A stretch of 64,000 nt of DNA from NCBI GenBank assembly GCA_018659585.1, contig JABJMC010000028.1, positions 1 through 64,000 of the forward strand. The letters are read 5' to 3'. This DNA is from Candidatus Peregrinibacteria bacterium (GTDB lineage: Bacteria > Patescibacteriota > Gracilibacteria > UBA1369 > UBA12473). Of this stretch, positions 14,768 through 23,846 are shown one piece after another (the stretch's first letter is position 1; every line of letters starts with the position of its first letter). Below the pieces are notes generated by a model. That model ran no database searches. It was not told where the DNA came from and was given only the letters and a program-made list of their open reading frames with translations. The position numbers were made by a program, and so were the translations under genes.

Positions 14768-17700
14768 TTATACTTCGCAAGCTGCTTTAAGCGAAGCTAG
14801 TGAGGCATCTAAATCATCCAAATTCTTTTGAGTAGGCTGCATTTCAATAACAACATTATGGAACGCTGTATCACGAGCAGCTTCTCCACGGTTAATAAAC
14901 TCGGTTACTTTTTTCTTGGATCCATGCGTCCCAGCCGCTAGTCCGGCCTTCATTTCTTTTTCCCAAGCGTCAAATTTTTGGTTCAGCTGGCCGTCAAAAG
15001 CCACAATCCATTCTTTTGCTTCTTTTTCTGTAATATCCCCTGGCTTTCTGGGTGGGGCAGTCCCACCTCCACCACCGCCGCCCCCACCACCACCATCTGG
15101 ATCTGGGTCAGGAGTAACAGGACAGTTATCTGGATCTTCCTCACACATTTTTTTAAGCAATCCACATAAATCATTAAATTCAATGGGATCATATTCAAAA
15201 TCTTCTCCTTGATCCTCAATTTTTCGTCCAAATCTTTCATTAAACTTATCAAACGGCATAATATGGCTTAATTCCCTTGGTACTTCATCAATCCCAATCA
15301 CTCGATCTAACCAGTGCCCAGTCGCTAAATCACCATTTTCGAAAGCATTTCGAACCGCGGTCATGGCCTCAATTCTAATGTATTGCATGTAAGCATCATG
15401 AACCTTGCCCCAGTTAGCTTTTTCATCTCTTAATCCAGAGGTGTATCGCTCGTGAACCAAAACAAAAGCATTTCGAATATTTTCTGGAGATTTCTTTCCA
15501 AGTCGTTCTGACCCAGAGAAATCAAAGCGATCCATCATTTGACGGTAAGTCCACATGTGACCTTGATATTCCGCGCTTCCATATCCAACTTCGGCCGCGG
15601 ATTTATAAAGTTGATCAAACTCATCGCGAGTAAAGTATTTATCTGTCGCACCAGGTTGCAGTTTACTTTCAATCATCTGATTAACTAGTGTCACTTGTCT
15701 TTGCATTTTAGCTGGATAAGTTGAACGATAATAAGTATCAACCTTATCTGTTTCGGTGGCTAACTGCGCATCAGTTAGAGTTCCTGCAGCATGTTTTTGC
15801 ATTAAATCCATCAATTCTAATCTGTAATGAAGCTCAGCCTCATCTTGTTTGTAATCAACCATTGAGGTCCATTTTTCATCTAAAATTTCACCTTCTAAAG
15901 CTCCACCAAAATCTAAAGCAATTAATTGATCCCAACGTCCTTTTAAATTACTTTCCATTCCGGCAAACACATTTCGCAATCTATCAAATGGTTGTGTAAA
16001 CGAGTTTTCGTTATTAAGTTCAAATACCTTGAAATTAATAACATCCGCACCCAACTCAAACTTAATAGCTGTTGGAGTAGGAGTGGAAGTGTCAAATTCC
16101 CACACCACTTCTTTAGAAGTTCCCTTATTAAATATAATTCGGGCGGTATTTGGCGCCGGATGTTCAACTGTATATCCGCTAAGTCCATGTAAAACCGGAA
16201 TAGTCTGCGTCAAAGTCTCACTAAGTTCAGTGTATTTCTCTTCATATGGAGGGAAGGCTTTAACTTGTGGCAAAGCTTCCATTAATTTTTCTTTTGTTAA
16301 GCGATCGTCTGGGTGGCTTGTCCAATCCCAGAGGATTCCTTGTTTCTTTTTTAATCCTTGTCCTAGTTCTCTACGGAAAACCTCGTTAAGGTCTCTAATA
16401 TAAGTACGATGGTTAGGTAAGAATTCATTCTGATTTTGGAAGTGATCTGTTTTTTCATACCAAACTTCTAGCACCATAAACAATAATTCATTGTGTTTTT
16501 TACTACCTTTAGTTCCTAGTCCAGCAAAATCCAGTTCATTCGCATAATCATGGAATTCTGCAAAAGCATCGGAATAATCTCGCCCTAATCCAAACCTCAA
16601 AAATTGAGCTTCATAAGGTTTGCGGGCCGCACCACTATGACCAACTAAATCATTGGCTAAATCTTTCAATTCTCGAGTTTTATCTAACACTCGGTTAGAG
16701 AAAACATCATGCACATCTTTTAACTGAATAGAGCTTCTTTCGGAAACCTCCATTAAATCACGTCGATAAGCATTTAAAATTTGTTTCTTTTTAAATGGAA
16801 CAAGCAAGTTCCAGTAAGCTTTATCTTCCAAAGAGTCATCAACTTCTTGGAAAGCCTTAGCTAACTCTTGATTTGTCGCTCGAGCCACTAGTTTATCTAC
16901 AAACCGGGAGCCCATCTTTAAATTATTAATTAAATACGTGCCAGTTGCTGGATCTTTAACAAAATCAAAGGTCGCGCCACCAGCCAAACTTGCAGTTTTA
17001 ACAGCACCAGTAAGGTTAACACTTTCAATTTTAATTCCTTTCATAAACTGAGCTTCTTCTGTAGCCGCTAATTGCGTTGATAAAGCCGCAATTGTTTTTT
17101 CTTCCATAATATCTGGCAATAATTCCGTAATAGTTTTAGCTTCACGATCATTGTATTTAACTCGTAACCCTCCTTCTGGTGTCAAAATTAATTCTAATTC
17201 CAAGTATTCACCATTTACTTCATAGCTTGGGCTAACCACCCAACGATTATTATCGGGATCCCATTTGGGATTATAAGTAGCCCCAAGGCTGGTGCCGACA
17301 AACAAAGCCTTCATTGCCTTTTCCAAATAAGCCCTCAAACTCTTGTATTCTGCTTCTAAATCTTGCCGATCCACTTCCTCCATGTCCTCTCGAACTGTAA
17401 AGGCAAATGGAGCGCTGGAATCAATTGGTTTTAATAAATGCTGAGTAATATCAGTGCCAGTAGTTGATTCACTAAACGAATAAGTAAATGGGAATCCCAT
17501 TACCACTGCTTGTTTTGGACCAACAGAAAGTTCAGCGTTCAAATCTTTAAATAATTGCGGAAGTTCAGTTTCAAAAGATCCAACTATCGCCGCTGGAGCT
17601 GCTTCGGCTCCGGCTCTAACGGCTTGACTAGGGGATCCACCTGATCCACCAGCATCCTCTTTATCAGAAGATCCACGTTTTTTTCGTTTATTACGTTTTT

Positions 17701-18811
17701 TGTCAGATCGTTTTTTTGGAGCATCGCTGTCTCCTTCTTCAGCCGCTTCACCATCGTCACCCAAAAAGTTACCTTCTTCAATCACAATCACTTCTCGCAA
17801 AGAGTAGTAACCACGAGTGCCAGTTTCTGGTGGATTATTAAGATAATTATCTTCAAAATCGTCATAACGATTGCCAATCAAACCTTCTAATTCTTGATAC
17901 ATGGCCTTGGAATGGCGAGATGTAAAATATTTAGAAGGTAAACGACGTCCCATCGCAGTATTGCGAATAGAACGCATATCAATTTCATTTTTATGGTTTT
18001 TACGGGCGTGTTTGTAAGCCTTATAAAAAGCACTAAATGGAATTGAGCCAATAGCCCACATGTGTTGCAAAGATTGACGATTAACTTCTTCTAAATCCTC
18101 TCGACCTTCCAAGAACTTGAACATTTTATCATCCATTTCTTCCTGATTTAGAAGCTCTTGAGCATGATCCCAAAGAGATTTATCAGTCAAAGACTCGGTT
18201 AAAAAATTACCAGTCCAAACTCCTAACGCTCCCAGTCCCAACATTTTAAACCAAGGTTTCTTTTCCTCAGTAAAAGGAAGGGCAAACTCAGATCCCCATA
18301 ATTGGTAGGCTGCCAAAGCAGTAAATCCAACCGCAATTGAAGTCAAAATTGGGTTATCTGCAAAACTTTCTTTAATTTTGCCGGCTGCTTCGCCCAAAGC
18401 TCCAGAAATAGTGTCGGAGTTAACCGTGTCCAAGGATTCTTCTATAGCCTGATGTTCTTTTTCGTAAGCGTCAATTTTATCAACAATCAAATTCATAACC
18501 GCCTTAGCGTATTTGTATTCATCCGTATCAGGTTCTTTTTCCAGAAAATCAAGAATATTCAAACCTAAATCTACGGTGTCAAAAGCATCTTCAATTTCAT
18601 ATAATTGTTCTTGGTTTAATTCATCTGTTGCCCAAGCCGCAGAATCAATTTTTTCATTACGGCAGTATTCCGCGAGTCGTCCTATAGTATAGGTAGACAT
18701 TTGCGATTCAATATCTTCTTTTAGTTTTTCCAGTTTGCCGCGGGAACTTGATTCCTCTCCAACCTCTGGAAGAATTAAAAACTGTTCATCTGGTGTTTCG
18801 ATGTCAGTCAT
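14768..18811 (-). CDS. Very large hypothetical protein with two membrane helices and poly-Gly linker
   Basis: A 1347-aa protein that I do not recognise. The N-terminal ~150 aa are helical and acidic. Two hydrophobic helices (about 153-173 and 185-205) suggest a membrane anchor. A strongly basic Lys/Arg patch (about 370-390) precedes a Gly/Ser/Ala linker. A long mixed alpha/beta region follows, and near the C-terminus a DPDPDGG linker with about 12 consecutive glycines leads to a final ~100-aa helical module. There is no signal peptide. It starts 4 nt inside the end of the 151-aa gene (ATGA-type overlap) and is the last gene of a five-gene cluster. Scale and order suggest a structural or scaffold component; this is inference only. 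Confidence 0.75.
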   Translation of the reverse strand: MTDIETPDEQFLILPEVGEESSSRGKLEKLKEDIESQMSTYTIGRLAEYCRNEKIDSAAWATDELNQEQLYEIEDAFDTVDLGLNILDFLEKEPDTDEYKYAKAVMNLIVDKIDAYEKEHQAIEESLDTVNSDTISGALGEAAGKIKESFADNPILTSIAVGFTALAAYQLWGSEFALPFTEEKKPWFKMLGLGALGVWTGNFLTESLTDKSLWDHAQELLNQEEMDDKMFKFLEGREDLEEVNRQSLQHMWAIGSIPFSAFYKAYKHARKNHKNEIDMRSIRNTAMGRRLPSKYFTSRHSKAMYQELEGLIGNRYDDFEDNYLNNPPETGTRGYYSLREVIVIEEGNFLGDDGEAAEEGDSDAPKKRSDKKRNKRKKRGSSDKEDAGGSGGSPSQAVRAGAEAAPAAIVGSFETELPQLFKDLNAELSVGPKQAVVMGFPFTYSFSESTTGTDITQHLLKPIDSSAPFAFTVREDMEEVDRQDLEAEYKSLRAYLEKAMKALFVGTSLGATYNPKWDPDNNRWVVSPSYEVNGEYLELELILTPEGGLRVKYNDREAKTITELLPDIMEEKTIAALSTQLAATEEAQFMKGIKIESVNLTGAVKTASLAGGATFDFVKDPATGTYLINNLKMGSRFVDKLVARATNQELAKAFQEVDDSLEDKAYWNLLVPFKKKQILNAYRRDLMEVSERSSIQLKDVHDVFSNRVLDKTRELKDLANDLVGHSGAARKPYEAQFLRFGLGRDYSDAFAEFHDYANELDFAGLGTKGSKKHNELLFMVLEVWYEKTDHFQNQNEFLPNHRTYIRDLNEVFRRELGQGLKKKQGILWDWTSHPDDRLTKEKLMEALPQVKAFPPYEEKYTELSETLTQTIPVLHGLSGYTVEHPAPNTARIIFNKGTSKEVVWEFDTSTPTPTAIKFELGADVINFKVFELNNENSFTQPFDRLRNVFAGMESNLKGRWDQLIALDFGGALEGEILDEKWTSMVDYKQDEAELHYRLELMDLMQKHAAGTLTDAQLATETDKVDTYYRSTYPAKMQRQVTLVNQMIESKLQPGATDKYFTRDEFDQLYKSAAEVGYGSAEYQGHMWTYRQMMDRFDFSGSERLGKKSPENIRNAFVLVHERYTSGLRDEKANWGKVHDAYMQYIRIEAMTAVRNAFENGDLATGHWLDRVIGIDEVPRELSHIMPFDKFNERFGRKIEDQGEDFEYDPIEFNDLCGLLKKMCEEDPDNCPVTPDPDPDGGGGGGGGGGGTAPPRKPGDITEKEAKEWIVAFDGQLNQKFDAWEKEMKAGLAAGTHGSKKKVTEFINRGEAARDTAFHNVVIEMQPTQKNLDDLDASLASLKAACEV

Positions 18812-19263
18812 GTGTTAGGGTTTAATTTTGCTTTAATTGAGGCAATTTCAGCCTCTTCATGCACCGCTGTGTGAGCTTGCGCATATTCATCAAGTTCTTT
18901 ATCAAGGACTAGATAATCATCTTTAAGATCTTTCATCATTTTCTCTGTTTCACGCTCGTAATCATCAATTAATTCAATCAAATCTGGTTGAGCAGCTTTG
19001 AGTTCGTGTTTGTATTCTTCATTCGCGTCATCTTCTAATAAGTGAGCATTAGGAATTTTTTCGTTTTCAAGGTGGTGGAGTTCGGTTTCTAGAACCGCCA
19101 CCAAATCTTGAGTAAGTTCTTTGCTTAAATTTGTGCCTTTTTCATCACTTTCTTTTGTTTCTTCGTGAAGTCGTTCAATTAGCTCATCCCTCTTCTTATT
19201 AGAGATAGTTGTAGCCATGGCCAACATAGTAGCTAAATCTTCAATGGTAAAATTTTCAATCAT
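18808..19263 (-). CDS. Small acidic coiled-coil protein of the five-gene cluster
   Basis: A 151-aa protein, almost entirely helical, with heptad-like Leu/Ile spacing and many Glu/Lys/Asp residues (ELTQDLVAVLETELHHLENE; ELIDDYERETEKMMKDLKDDY). It has no signal peptide, membrane helix or catalytic motif. It is translationally coupled to the 1347-aa gene by a 4-nt overlap and lies 9 nt after the 447-aa gene. An adaptor, chaperone or coiled-coil partner role for the giant neighbour is a reasonable guess, but there is no family evidence. Confidence 0.7.
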   Translation of the reverse strand: MIENFTIEDLATMLAMATTISNKKRDELIERLHEETKESDEKGTNLSKELTQDLVAVLETELHHLENEKIPNAHLLEDDANEEYKHELKAAQPDLIELIDDYERETEKMMKDLKDDYLVLDKELDEYAQAHTAVHEEAEIASIKAKLNPNT

Positions 19264-19272
19264 AATATTAGT

Positions 19273-20616
19273 TTAAGAGGCTAGGGCTAGGGATACATTT
19301 TCACGATCTTTAAATCCAAAAGATTGATGTATATCAACAAATTTTCGAGGATATTTTTTGTTTACTAATGGTTTACTTCGATCCGCAACACTCTTGCTTC
19401 CGGTTTTAACAACTACGGATTTTTGCTGAAAATCAACAAATATAATTTTGTTATCATCATCGTCATCCGCATCAACCCGGCGCAAAGCAACGTTCTGACT
19501 TCCTTTATTAGCAATTACATATTCAACTCCTTCCCCAAACGCATCAACAGCCACTAACTTTAATTTAACTTTTTCACCAAGCGGAAGATTCTTTAATCGT
19601 CGCATTAATTCAATTGGAGGTTGTCCAGCTAATTCCAATTGAGAAGCCGCATTAAAAGATTTGAATCGACTATATTCCTCAGACGCTAAAAGCCCATAAC
19701 TTCCCTCAAAAGCATCTTCAATAGACTTTCGTAGAGGGGGAGGCATAGCTTTAAAACGATCACTTTCTATTAATTTTTCTCGAATTGCTTCAAGTTGAGC
19801 AGCTCGGCCATTACCGTTTGAATCATTCAAACAGTCATCCAGCTCAGCTAACAAAGAAGGATCATACTTAGCTACAATCCCACGTATGGCATTTTCAGCT
19901 TTTTGCTCTGGCTCAAATCGTGCCTTGGCCGCTTGTTGGTAACCTTTGTGCTCAGCTCGTTCTTCTGTCAAAACTTGCTTAGCTGCCAGGCTAGCAGTTT
20001 TCATCATTTTAGCAGTACTTTTTTCAACAGATCCCATTAATTTACCAGGATCACGCATCCATTCCGGAACTCTTCCGGTTACATAATTAGTTTTCTTTAA
20101 ATTTCCTCGCAAGGCCTGAGTCCATTCCGACACCCTAGTAACTTCTTCTTTCCACTCTTTTTCCATGATTTGAACTCCGTTTTGAACTCTTTCTGCTACT
20201 TTTATTCGACTTGTAACGCGGTTTAGTTTTTCAGCTGTTTTCAAAGAAACATGATGCAAACGTTTGCGTCCACCATCTCCAAATTCAGTAATTTTATCTG
20301 CCATTTCCTCAGCCAAAGCATCACCTTTTTTTCTAATTCGGTCCATGATTTCACCCTTTCGAGTTGGAGCAGCTCCATCAGCATAAGGAACAATCACTTT
20401 TAAACTCCGTCCCAATCGACCAGTTAAAGAGTCTTCATGTTCCAAAACTTCGCTCAAAGTTTGCATACGAATATCTTCTGCTCTTTCAGGAGTAGAGTCA
20501 GGATTAGCAGCAGCTTCCGCTTTTTTATCAGCAGCCTTCATATCCTCAAGCATTTTAGCCTGTTCAGCTGTAAGGTCATGAGATTTGTCCGCATCTGGAG
20601 TGTTTTGACCAGCCAT
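19273..20616 (-). CDS. Hypothetical protein of the five-gene cluster
   Basis: A 447-aa protein that I do not recognise. The N-terminal half (about 1-250) is helical and charged, with Ala/Lys/Glu-rich stretches that look like coiled coil. The C-terminal part (about 340-447) is more beta-like (KVKLKLVAVDAFGEGVEYVIANKGS; KIIFVDFQQKSVVVKTG), reminiscent of a small beta-barrel or OB/SH3-like module. It has no signal peptide or membrane helix. It has its own promoter-like sequence (20649-20677), so it can be expressed apart from the two genes upstream. Confidence 0.7.
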   Translation of the reverse strand: MAGQNTPDADKSHDLTAEQAKMLEDMKAADKKAEAAANPDSTPERAEDIRMQTLSEVLEHEDSLTGRLGRSLKVIVPYADGAAPTRKGEIMDRIRKKGDALAEEMADKITEFGDGGRKRLHHVSLKTAEKLNRVTSRIKVAERVQNGVQIMEKEWKEEVTRVSEWTQALRGNLKKTNYVTGRVPEWMRDPGKLMGSVEKSTAKMMKTASLAAKQVLTEERAEHKGYQQAAKARFEPEQKAENAIRGIVAKYDPSLLAELDDCLNDSNGNGRAAQLEAIREKLIESDRFKAMPPPLRKSIEDAFEGSYGLLASEEYSRFKSFNAASQLELAGQPPIELMRRLKNLPLGEKVKLKLVAVDAFGEGVEYVIANKGSQNVALRRVDADDDDDNKIIFVDFQQKSVVVKTGSKSVADRSKPLVNKKYPRKFVDIHQSFGFKDRENVSLALAS

Positions 20617-20648
20617 TTTTGGGTTTGTTTTTATTTTTTATTCTTAAC

Positions 20649-20677
20649 AGTTTACCACAAAACCGCCTCTAGATCAA
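20649..20677 (-). promoter_or_regulatory. Internal promoter of the five-gene cluster
   Basis: On the minus strand TTGATC (20672-20677), a 17-nt spacer and TAAACT (20649-20654) lie upstream of the 20616 start. It would separate transcription of the last three genes from the first two. Confidence 0.6.
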
Positions 20678-20707
20678 TAGGGGAGTACGAGTTTTTATAA
20701 TTAAGTT

Positions 20708-21064
20708 TTAGGCTTCAGGTTCAGCTTCATCAGCCGTGGCATTGGCTAAATCAATCGCATCACCAATCATCATCATTTTGTTGTAGGAAGTGTGCAGTGC
20801 TCCTTCCAAAGTTTCTTGTAATTCCGGACGATTAGAAATCATGGCATCCAAGGCATCTTCTTTTGGCGCATCCGGATGTTCACTGACATAAGTTTTATAA
20901 ACCTGCCAATCCTTGTCAGTTAGAGTGCTATTTAAGGCGTTTTGAATCTGTTTATCAATCACTTTTTCAATCCGAAATTCCAGAGTTTTGCTCATGTCAG
21001 GCGTCAGTTTTCCAAGCTTCAAATCTTTGATGATTTTTTGAATAAATTCTTTGATTGCTTGCAT
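20708..21064 (-). CDS. Small helical protein of the five-gene cluster
   Basis: A 118-aa protein, all-helical by eye, ending in an acidic Ala/Asp/Glu tail (NATADEAEPEA). The N-terminus MQAIKEFIQKIIKDLKLGKL is amphipathic, and PELQETLEGALHTSYNKMM is a second helix. No motif was recognised. It begins 9 nt after the 876-aa gene, so the two are co-transcribed. About 90 nt separate it from the next gene, where a second promoter lies. Confidence 0.7.
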   Translation of the reverse strand: MQAIKEFIQKIIKDLKLGKLTPDMSKTLEFRIEKVIDKQIQNALNSTLTDKDWQVYKTYVSEHPDAPKEDALDAMISNRPELQETLEGALHTSYNKMMMIGDAIDLANATADEAEPEA

Positions 21065-21073
21065 AGAGATTGG

Positions 21074-23704
21074 TTATTTTTTCTTCTTTTTCTTATCACC
21101 ACCACCAAGAGCACCAAGAATGCTTCTAGCAGCTAATCCCAATGATTTAGCCTTCCAAACACTCTCTAACAAACCTGGCCCATCATCACCGCTTTCGGCT
21201 TTTGCGGCGGTTTCTTCCTCCTGCAAAGCTCGCTGGACCTGAGCCCTAGTTTTAACCGTGCGTCCCGTTACCGTAGCTGGAGCGTCATCTAAATCTTCCT
21301 TCAAAACCTCCACCAAAATTTCTGGTTTATCCACTCTTCCTCGCCCTACTTTTTCCCGGACTAAAGCCGTATAATAAACAGCCTCCGTAGCTTCTAATAA
21401 TAGGGTTGGATCCATAAAACCACCAGCTTTATCCGTAAGGCGTAAGGTCGATCCTTGAATAGATCCTTCGGCTAGCGGACGAATATGTTCTTCTATTAAA
21501 GCTTTCAAATTTTCGCGATCTTCTTTTTTGGTGACCTTAGTAGCCAGTTCAGCGATTGAACTGTTTACTTTTATATCCTTAAAATTTTTAAATCTTTCGT
21601 CCGTTAAAATATGTTCTTGCTTATATTCCGTAAAAGTAACTTCAGTTCCACCGCGCCACGCTTCATCAACAAAAGCTCCCGCTGCTTGACGCACCTTCCC
21701 ACCCTGTCGAGCATATTCAGCCAAGCGATTCATCCGATTATTATAAACTCGTTCATTGCGAGCCATATTCGTGAGCATCAAAGCAGAGGCCATGGCTCTA
21801 AAAGCGCGTTCTTTTTTTGGTCTCACTTGGTTTTCAAGGACAGGGTCAGTTATATACAAGCGGCGCAAAACTTCGGTAGGGGAGATAAGTTTGGAGGTAT
21901 CTAACCTTCTAGTATCAGAGGCCTGTTTAGCTTTAGAAACCCCGTCGCTAGCAACCTTATGAGAGGCAGTCATATCCTTAAAGCTTCTATATTTGTTGCC
22001 TTTCTCATCCTCTAATACCCAACGACTACCATCACGTTTTAAAGCAATGTCGGTGTCTCTTAATTCGCTCTCCATTTCATCATCAAAATTACGATCATCT
22101 GCCATTAATTCTTTCCATAATTTTTTCTCATCTTTAACTGCCTTGTCATCTGTTTGATATCTCTGGTGAAGCGCGTCCGCAGCATCTTCAACACTTACCA
22201 TACCCTGCCTCACAATCGTAATTTGATCTGATAAATCAGTGTCATTTTTTCCTCCCGAATTAACCTCTGGAGGATCTCGCTCGAGTTTCATAAATAAGTT
22301 ATTTGGCTCATGGTCATCAGCGATTTCAGTTTTAAATTCACGTCGATAAAGTCGTCTTTTTGCGCGACTTTCGATAGTTGCAGTATCAAGATTATCCACA
22401 GCCTTAGATTGATTTTTGACGTAAACCTGTAAAATTCCTTGGGCAGTCAAATCATCAGAAGCAACAGTGCCCATATCTTCAATGCTAACTCTCGCTCGAC
22501 TAATAGCCTGTAAAGCCGCAATTCGAGCATCTTCTTTATCAACTACAACACCTAGGGCATCGGATCCTTTTTTAAAACGTTTGACTTGTTCCTCTCGCTC
22601 CGCGAAATCTTCTTCCTTCCTTCGTTTGTATTTATTTACTTCTTTATGAAGCTTTCCTATGGGATTTAAGTGGTCATCTGCTTGCTCCGTAGACCCTCCA
22701 ATTTCCTCGTTGCGAACATCCAACAAGCGTTTAGTTGCTCCAGTAAAACATTTTCGACCTGTTCGCCGAAATGTACAGTCATCAGTTAAATCCTCCCCAT
22801 CCCCAGGCGCATTGATAATTGTCCATCCATTTTCAACGTCAGTACCAGCTGCGGTAATAATTCCACCTATACGTACAGCTTGTTCATAAGTTAGTACATC
22901 GTTTGTATCCACAATTCGTGGCTCAGGCGATTGACGGAGATAACTAACCAGGGCAATAACTTCTGGAGATTCGGGGACTTTTTCTTCTTCTCTTCTAGTT
23001 GCCTCATCCGCCTTTTTACCAAGATCTTCTTCCCCAATTAACTCGCGCAGAGTCTTGCGCAGATCTTTCTGGTCATCATGGTTAATCCAATCTAAATTAG
23101 AATTCGGGTTTAGCACCGTCAAATGCGGCGCCATCCTTCCCATGGCCTCGCGATAAATCGCTTGACCCTCCTCATTCAAATCATCATAAGATTCGGCCTC
23201 CCTAAAATTATCATCCAAATATCTCTCCGTCTGACGCGTTAAAAACCATTGGTAATCAGTATATCCCTTCGGCTTTTGCCAGCGCTCACGACGCGTAAAT
23301 GTCGGATCTATAGCCAGCATTGCTTTCACATCAGAACCTTCCATAATTTTTCGTGCCGCTAAGGCCGCTCTTTGTTGTTCCAAAACAACCCTATAAGCAA
23401 TCGGATCCGCCATAATTAAAGTCCGCGCCACATCCCGGTCTTGAATTTGGCCATCAGGTCCACGGTCTGCCAAAATCATATTCTTAAAAACTTTCATGCG
23501 GGTCGTCCCCATGGCGTTATAAAGATTGTTAACATCTGGAACAACCGTCTCGTAATTATCGTGCTCGCCAGTCATAGCTAACCATAAAGCTCCCGTCTCG
23601 TTCGTGCCTGGCTCCAAATCGCCCATAGCCCAATCACGCCCCGCAAAAGCACTTTGCATCGCGTCGACTGCGCCCTGACCATGATCGATATCAGATTGCT
23701 TCAT
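21074..23704 (-). CDS. Large soluble hypothetical protein, first gene of the five-gene cluster
   Basis: An 876-aa protein that I do not recognise. It is highly charged and mostly helical, with no signal peptide or membrane helix. The N-terminal ~200 aa carry aromatic/Arg-rich helices (PKGYTDYQWFLTRQTERYLDD). The middle contains a small Cys-pair segment (DDCTFRRTGRKCFTG), and the C-terminus ends in GGGDKKKKKK. It is the promoter-proximal gene, with TTGACA-17-TAAATT upstream, divergent from trigger factor. With its four neighbours it forms a 9-kb same-strand block of unknown proteins. The basic tail could bind nucleic acid or membrane, but this is inference. Confidence 0.75.
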   Translation of the reverse strand: MKQSDIDHGQGAVDAMQSAFAGRDWAMGDLEPGTNETGALWLAMTGEHDNYETVVPDVNNLYNAMGTTRMKVFKNMILADRGPDGQIQDRDVARTLIMADPIAYRVVLEQQRAALAARKIMEGSDVKAMLAIDPTFTRRERWQKPKGYTDYQWFLTRQTERYLDDNFREAESYDDLNEEGQAIYREAMGRMAPHLTVLNPNSNLDWINHDDQKDLRKTLRELIGEEDLGKKADEATRREEEKVPESPEVIALVSYLRQSPEPRIVDTNDVLTYEQAVRIGGIITAAGTDVENGWTIINAPGDGEDLTDDCTFRRTGRKCFTGATKRLLDVRNEEIGGSTEQADDHLNPIGKLHKEVNKYKRRKEEDFAEREEQVKRFKKGSDALGVVVDKEDARIAALQAISRARVSIEDMGTVASDDLTAQGILQVYVKNQSKAVDNLDTATIESRAKRRLYRREFKTEIADDHEPNNLFMKLERDPPEVNSGGKNDTDLSDQITIVRQGMVSVEDAADALHQRYQTDDKAVKDEKKLWKELMADDRNFDDEMESELRDTDIALKRDGSRWVLEDEKGNKYRSFKDMTASHKVASDGVSKAKQASDTRRLDTSKLISPTEVLRRLYITDPVLENQVRPKKERAFRAMASALMLTNMARNERVYNNRMNRLAEYARQGGKVRQAAGAFVDEAWRGGTEVTFTEYKQEHILTDERFKNFKDIKVNSSIAELATKVTKKEDRENLKALIEEHIRPLAEGSIQGSTLRLTDKAGGFMDPTLLLEATEAVYYTALVREKVGRGRVDKPEILVEVLKEDLDDAPATVTGRTVKTRAQVQRALQEEETAAKAESGDDGPGLLESVWKAKSLGLAARSILGALGGGDKKKKKK

Positions 23705-23740
23705 AATTAAGTTAATTTTATTCGCTTATACTCTACCACA

Positions 23741-23769
23741 AATTTACAAAATTAGCAATAGGTTGTCAA
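23741..23769 (-). promoter_or_regulatory. Promoter of the five-gene cluster (overlaps the tig promoter)
   Basis: Minus strand: consensus TTGACA (23764-23769), a 17-nt spacer and TAAATT (23741-23746). Its -35 box occupies the same bases as the -35 box of the divergent tig promoter. Confidence 0.75.
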
Positions 23770-23791
23770 GGTATGTATTTTATTCTAAAAT
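23763..23791 (+). promoter_or_regulatory. Promoter of tig (shares the -35 box with the divergent promoter)
   Basis: TTGTCA (23763-23768), a 17-nt spacer and TAAAAT (23786-23791). It overlaps the opposite -35 box by 5 bp, so the two promoters should compete. Confidence 0.7.
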
Positions 23792-23846
23792 CCATTGCCA
23801 AAACGTGTAAAGGCACGTAGCATATTACCAACCTTAACCTAATCTA

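Noticed and set aside
15060-15100. Run of about 12 glycine codons as an assembly artefact
   Set aside because: The codons are mixed (GGT/GGC/GGA), the frame stays open on both sides, and a Gly linker between domains is plausible.
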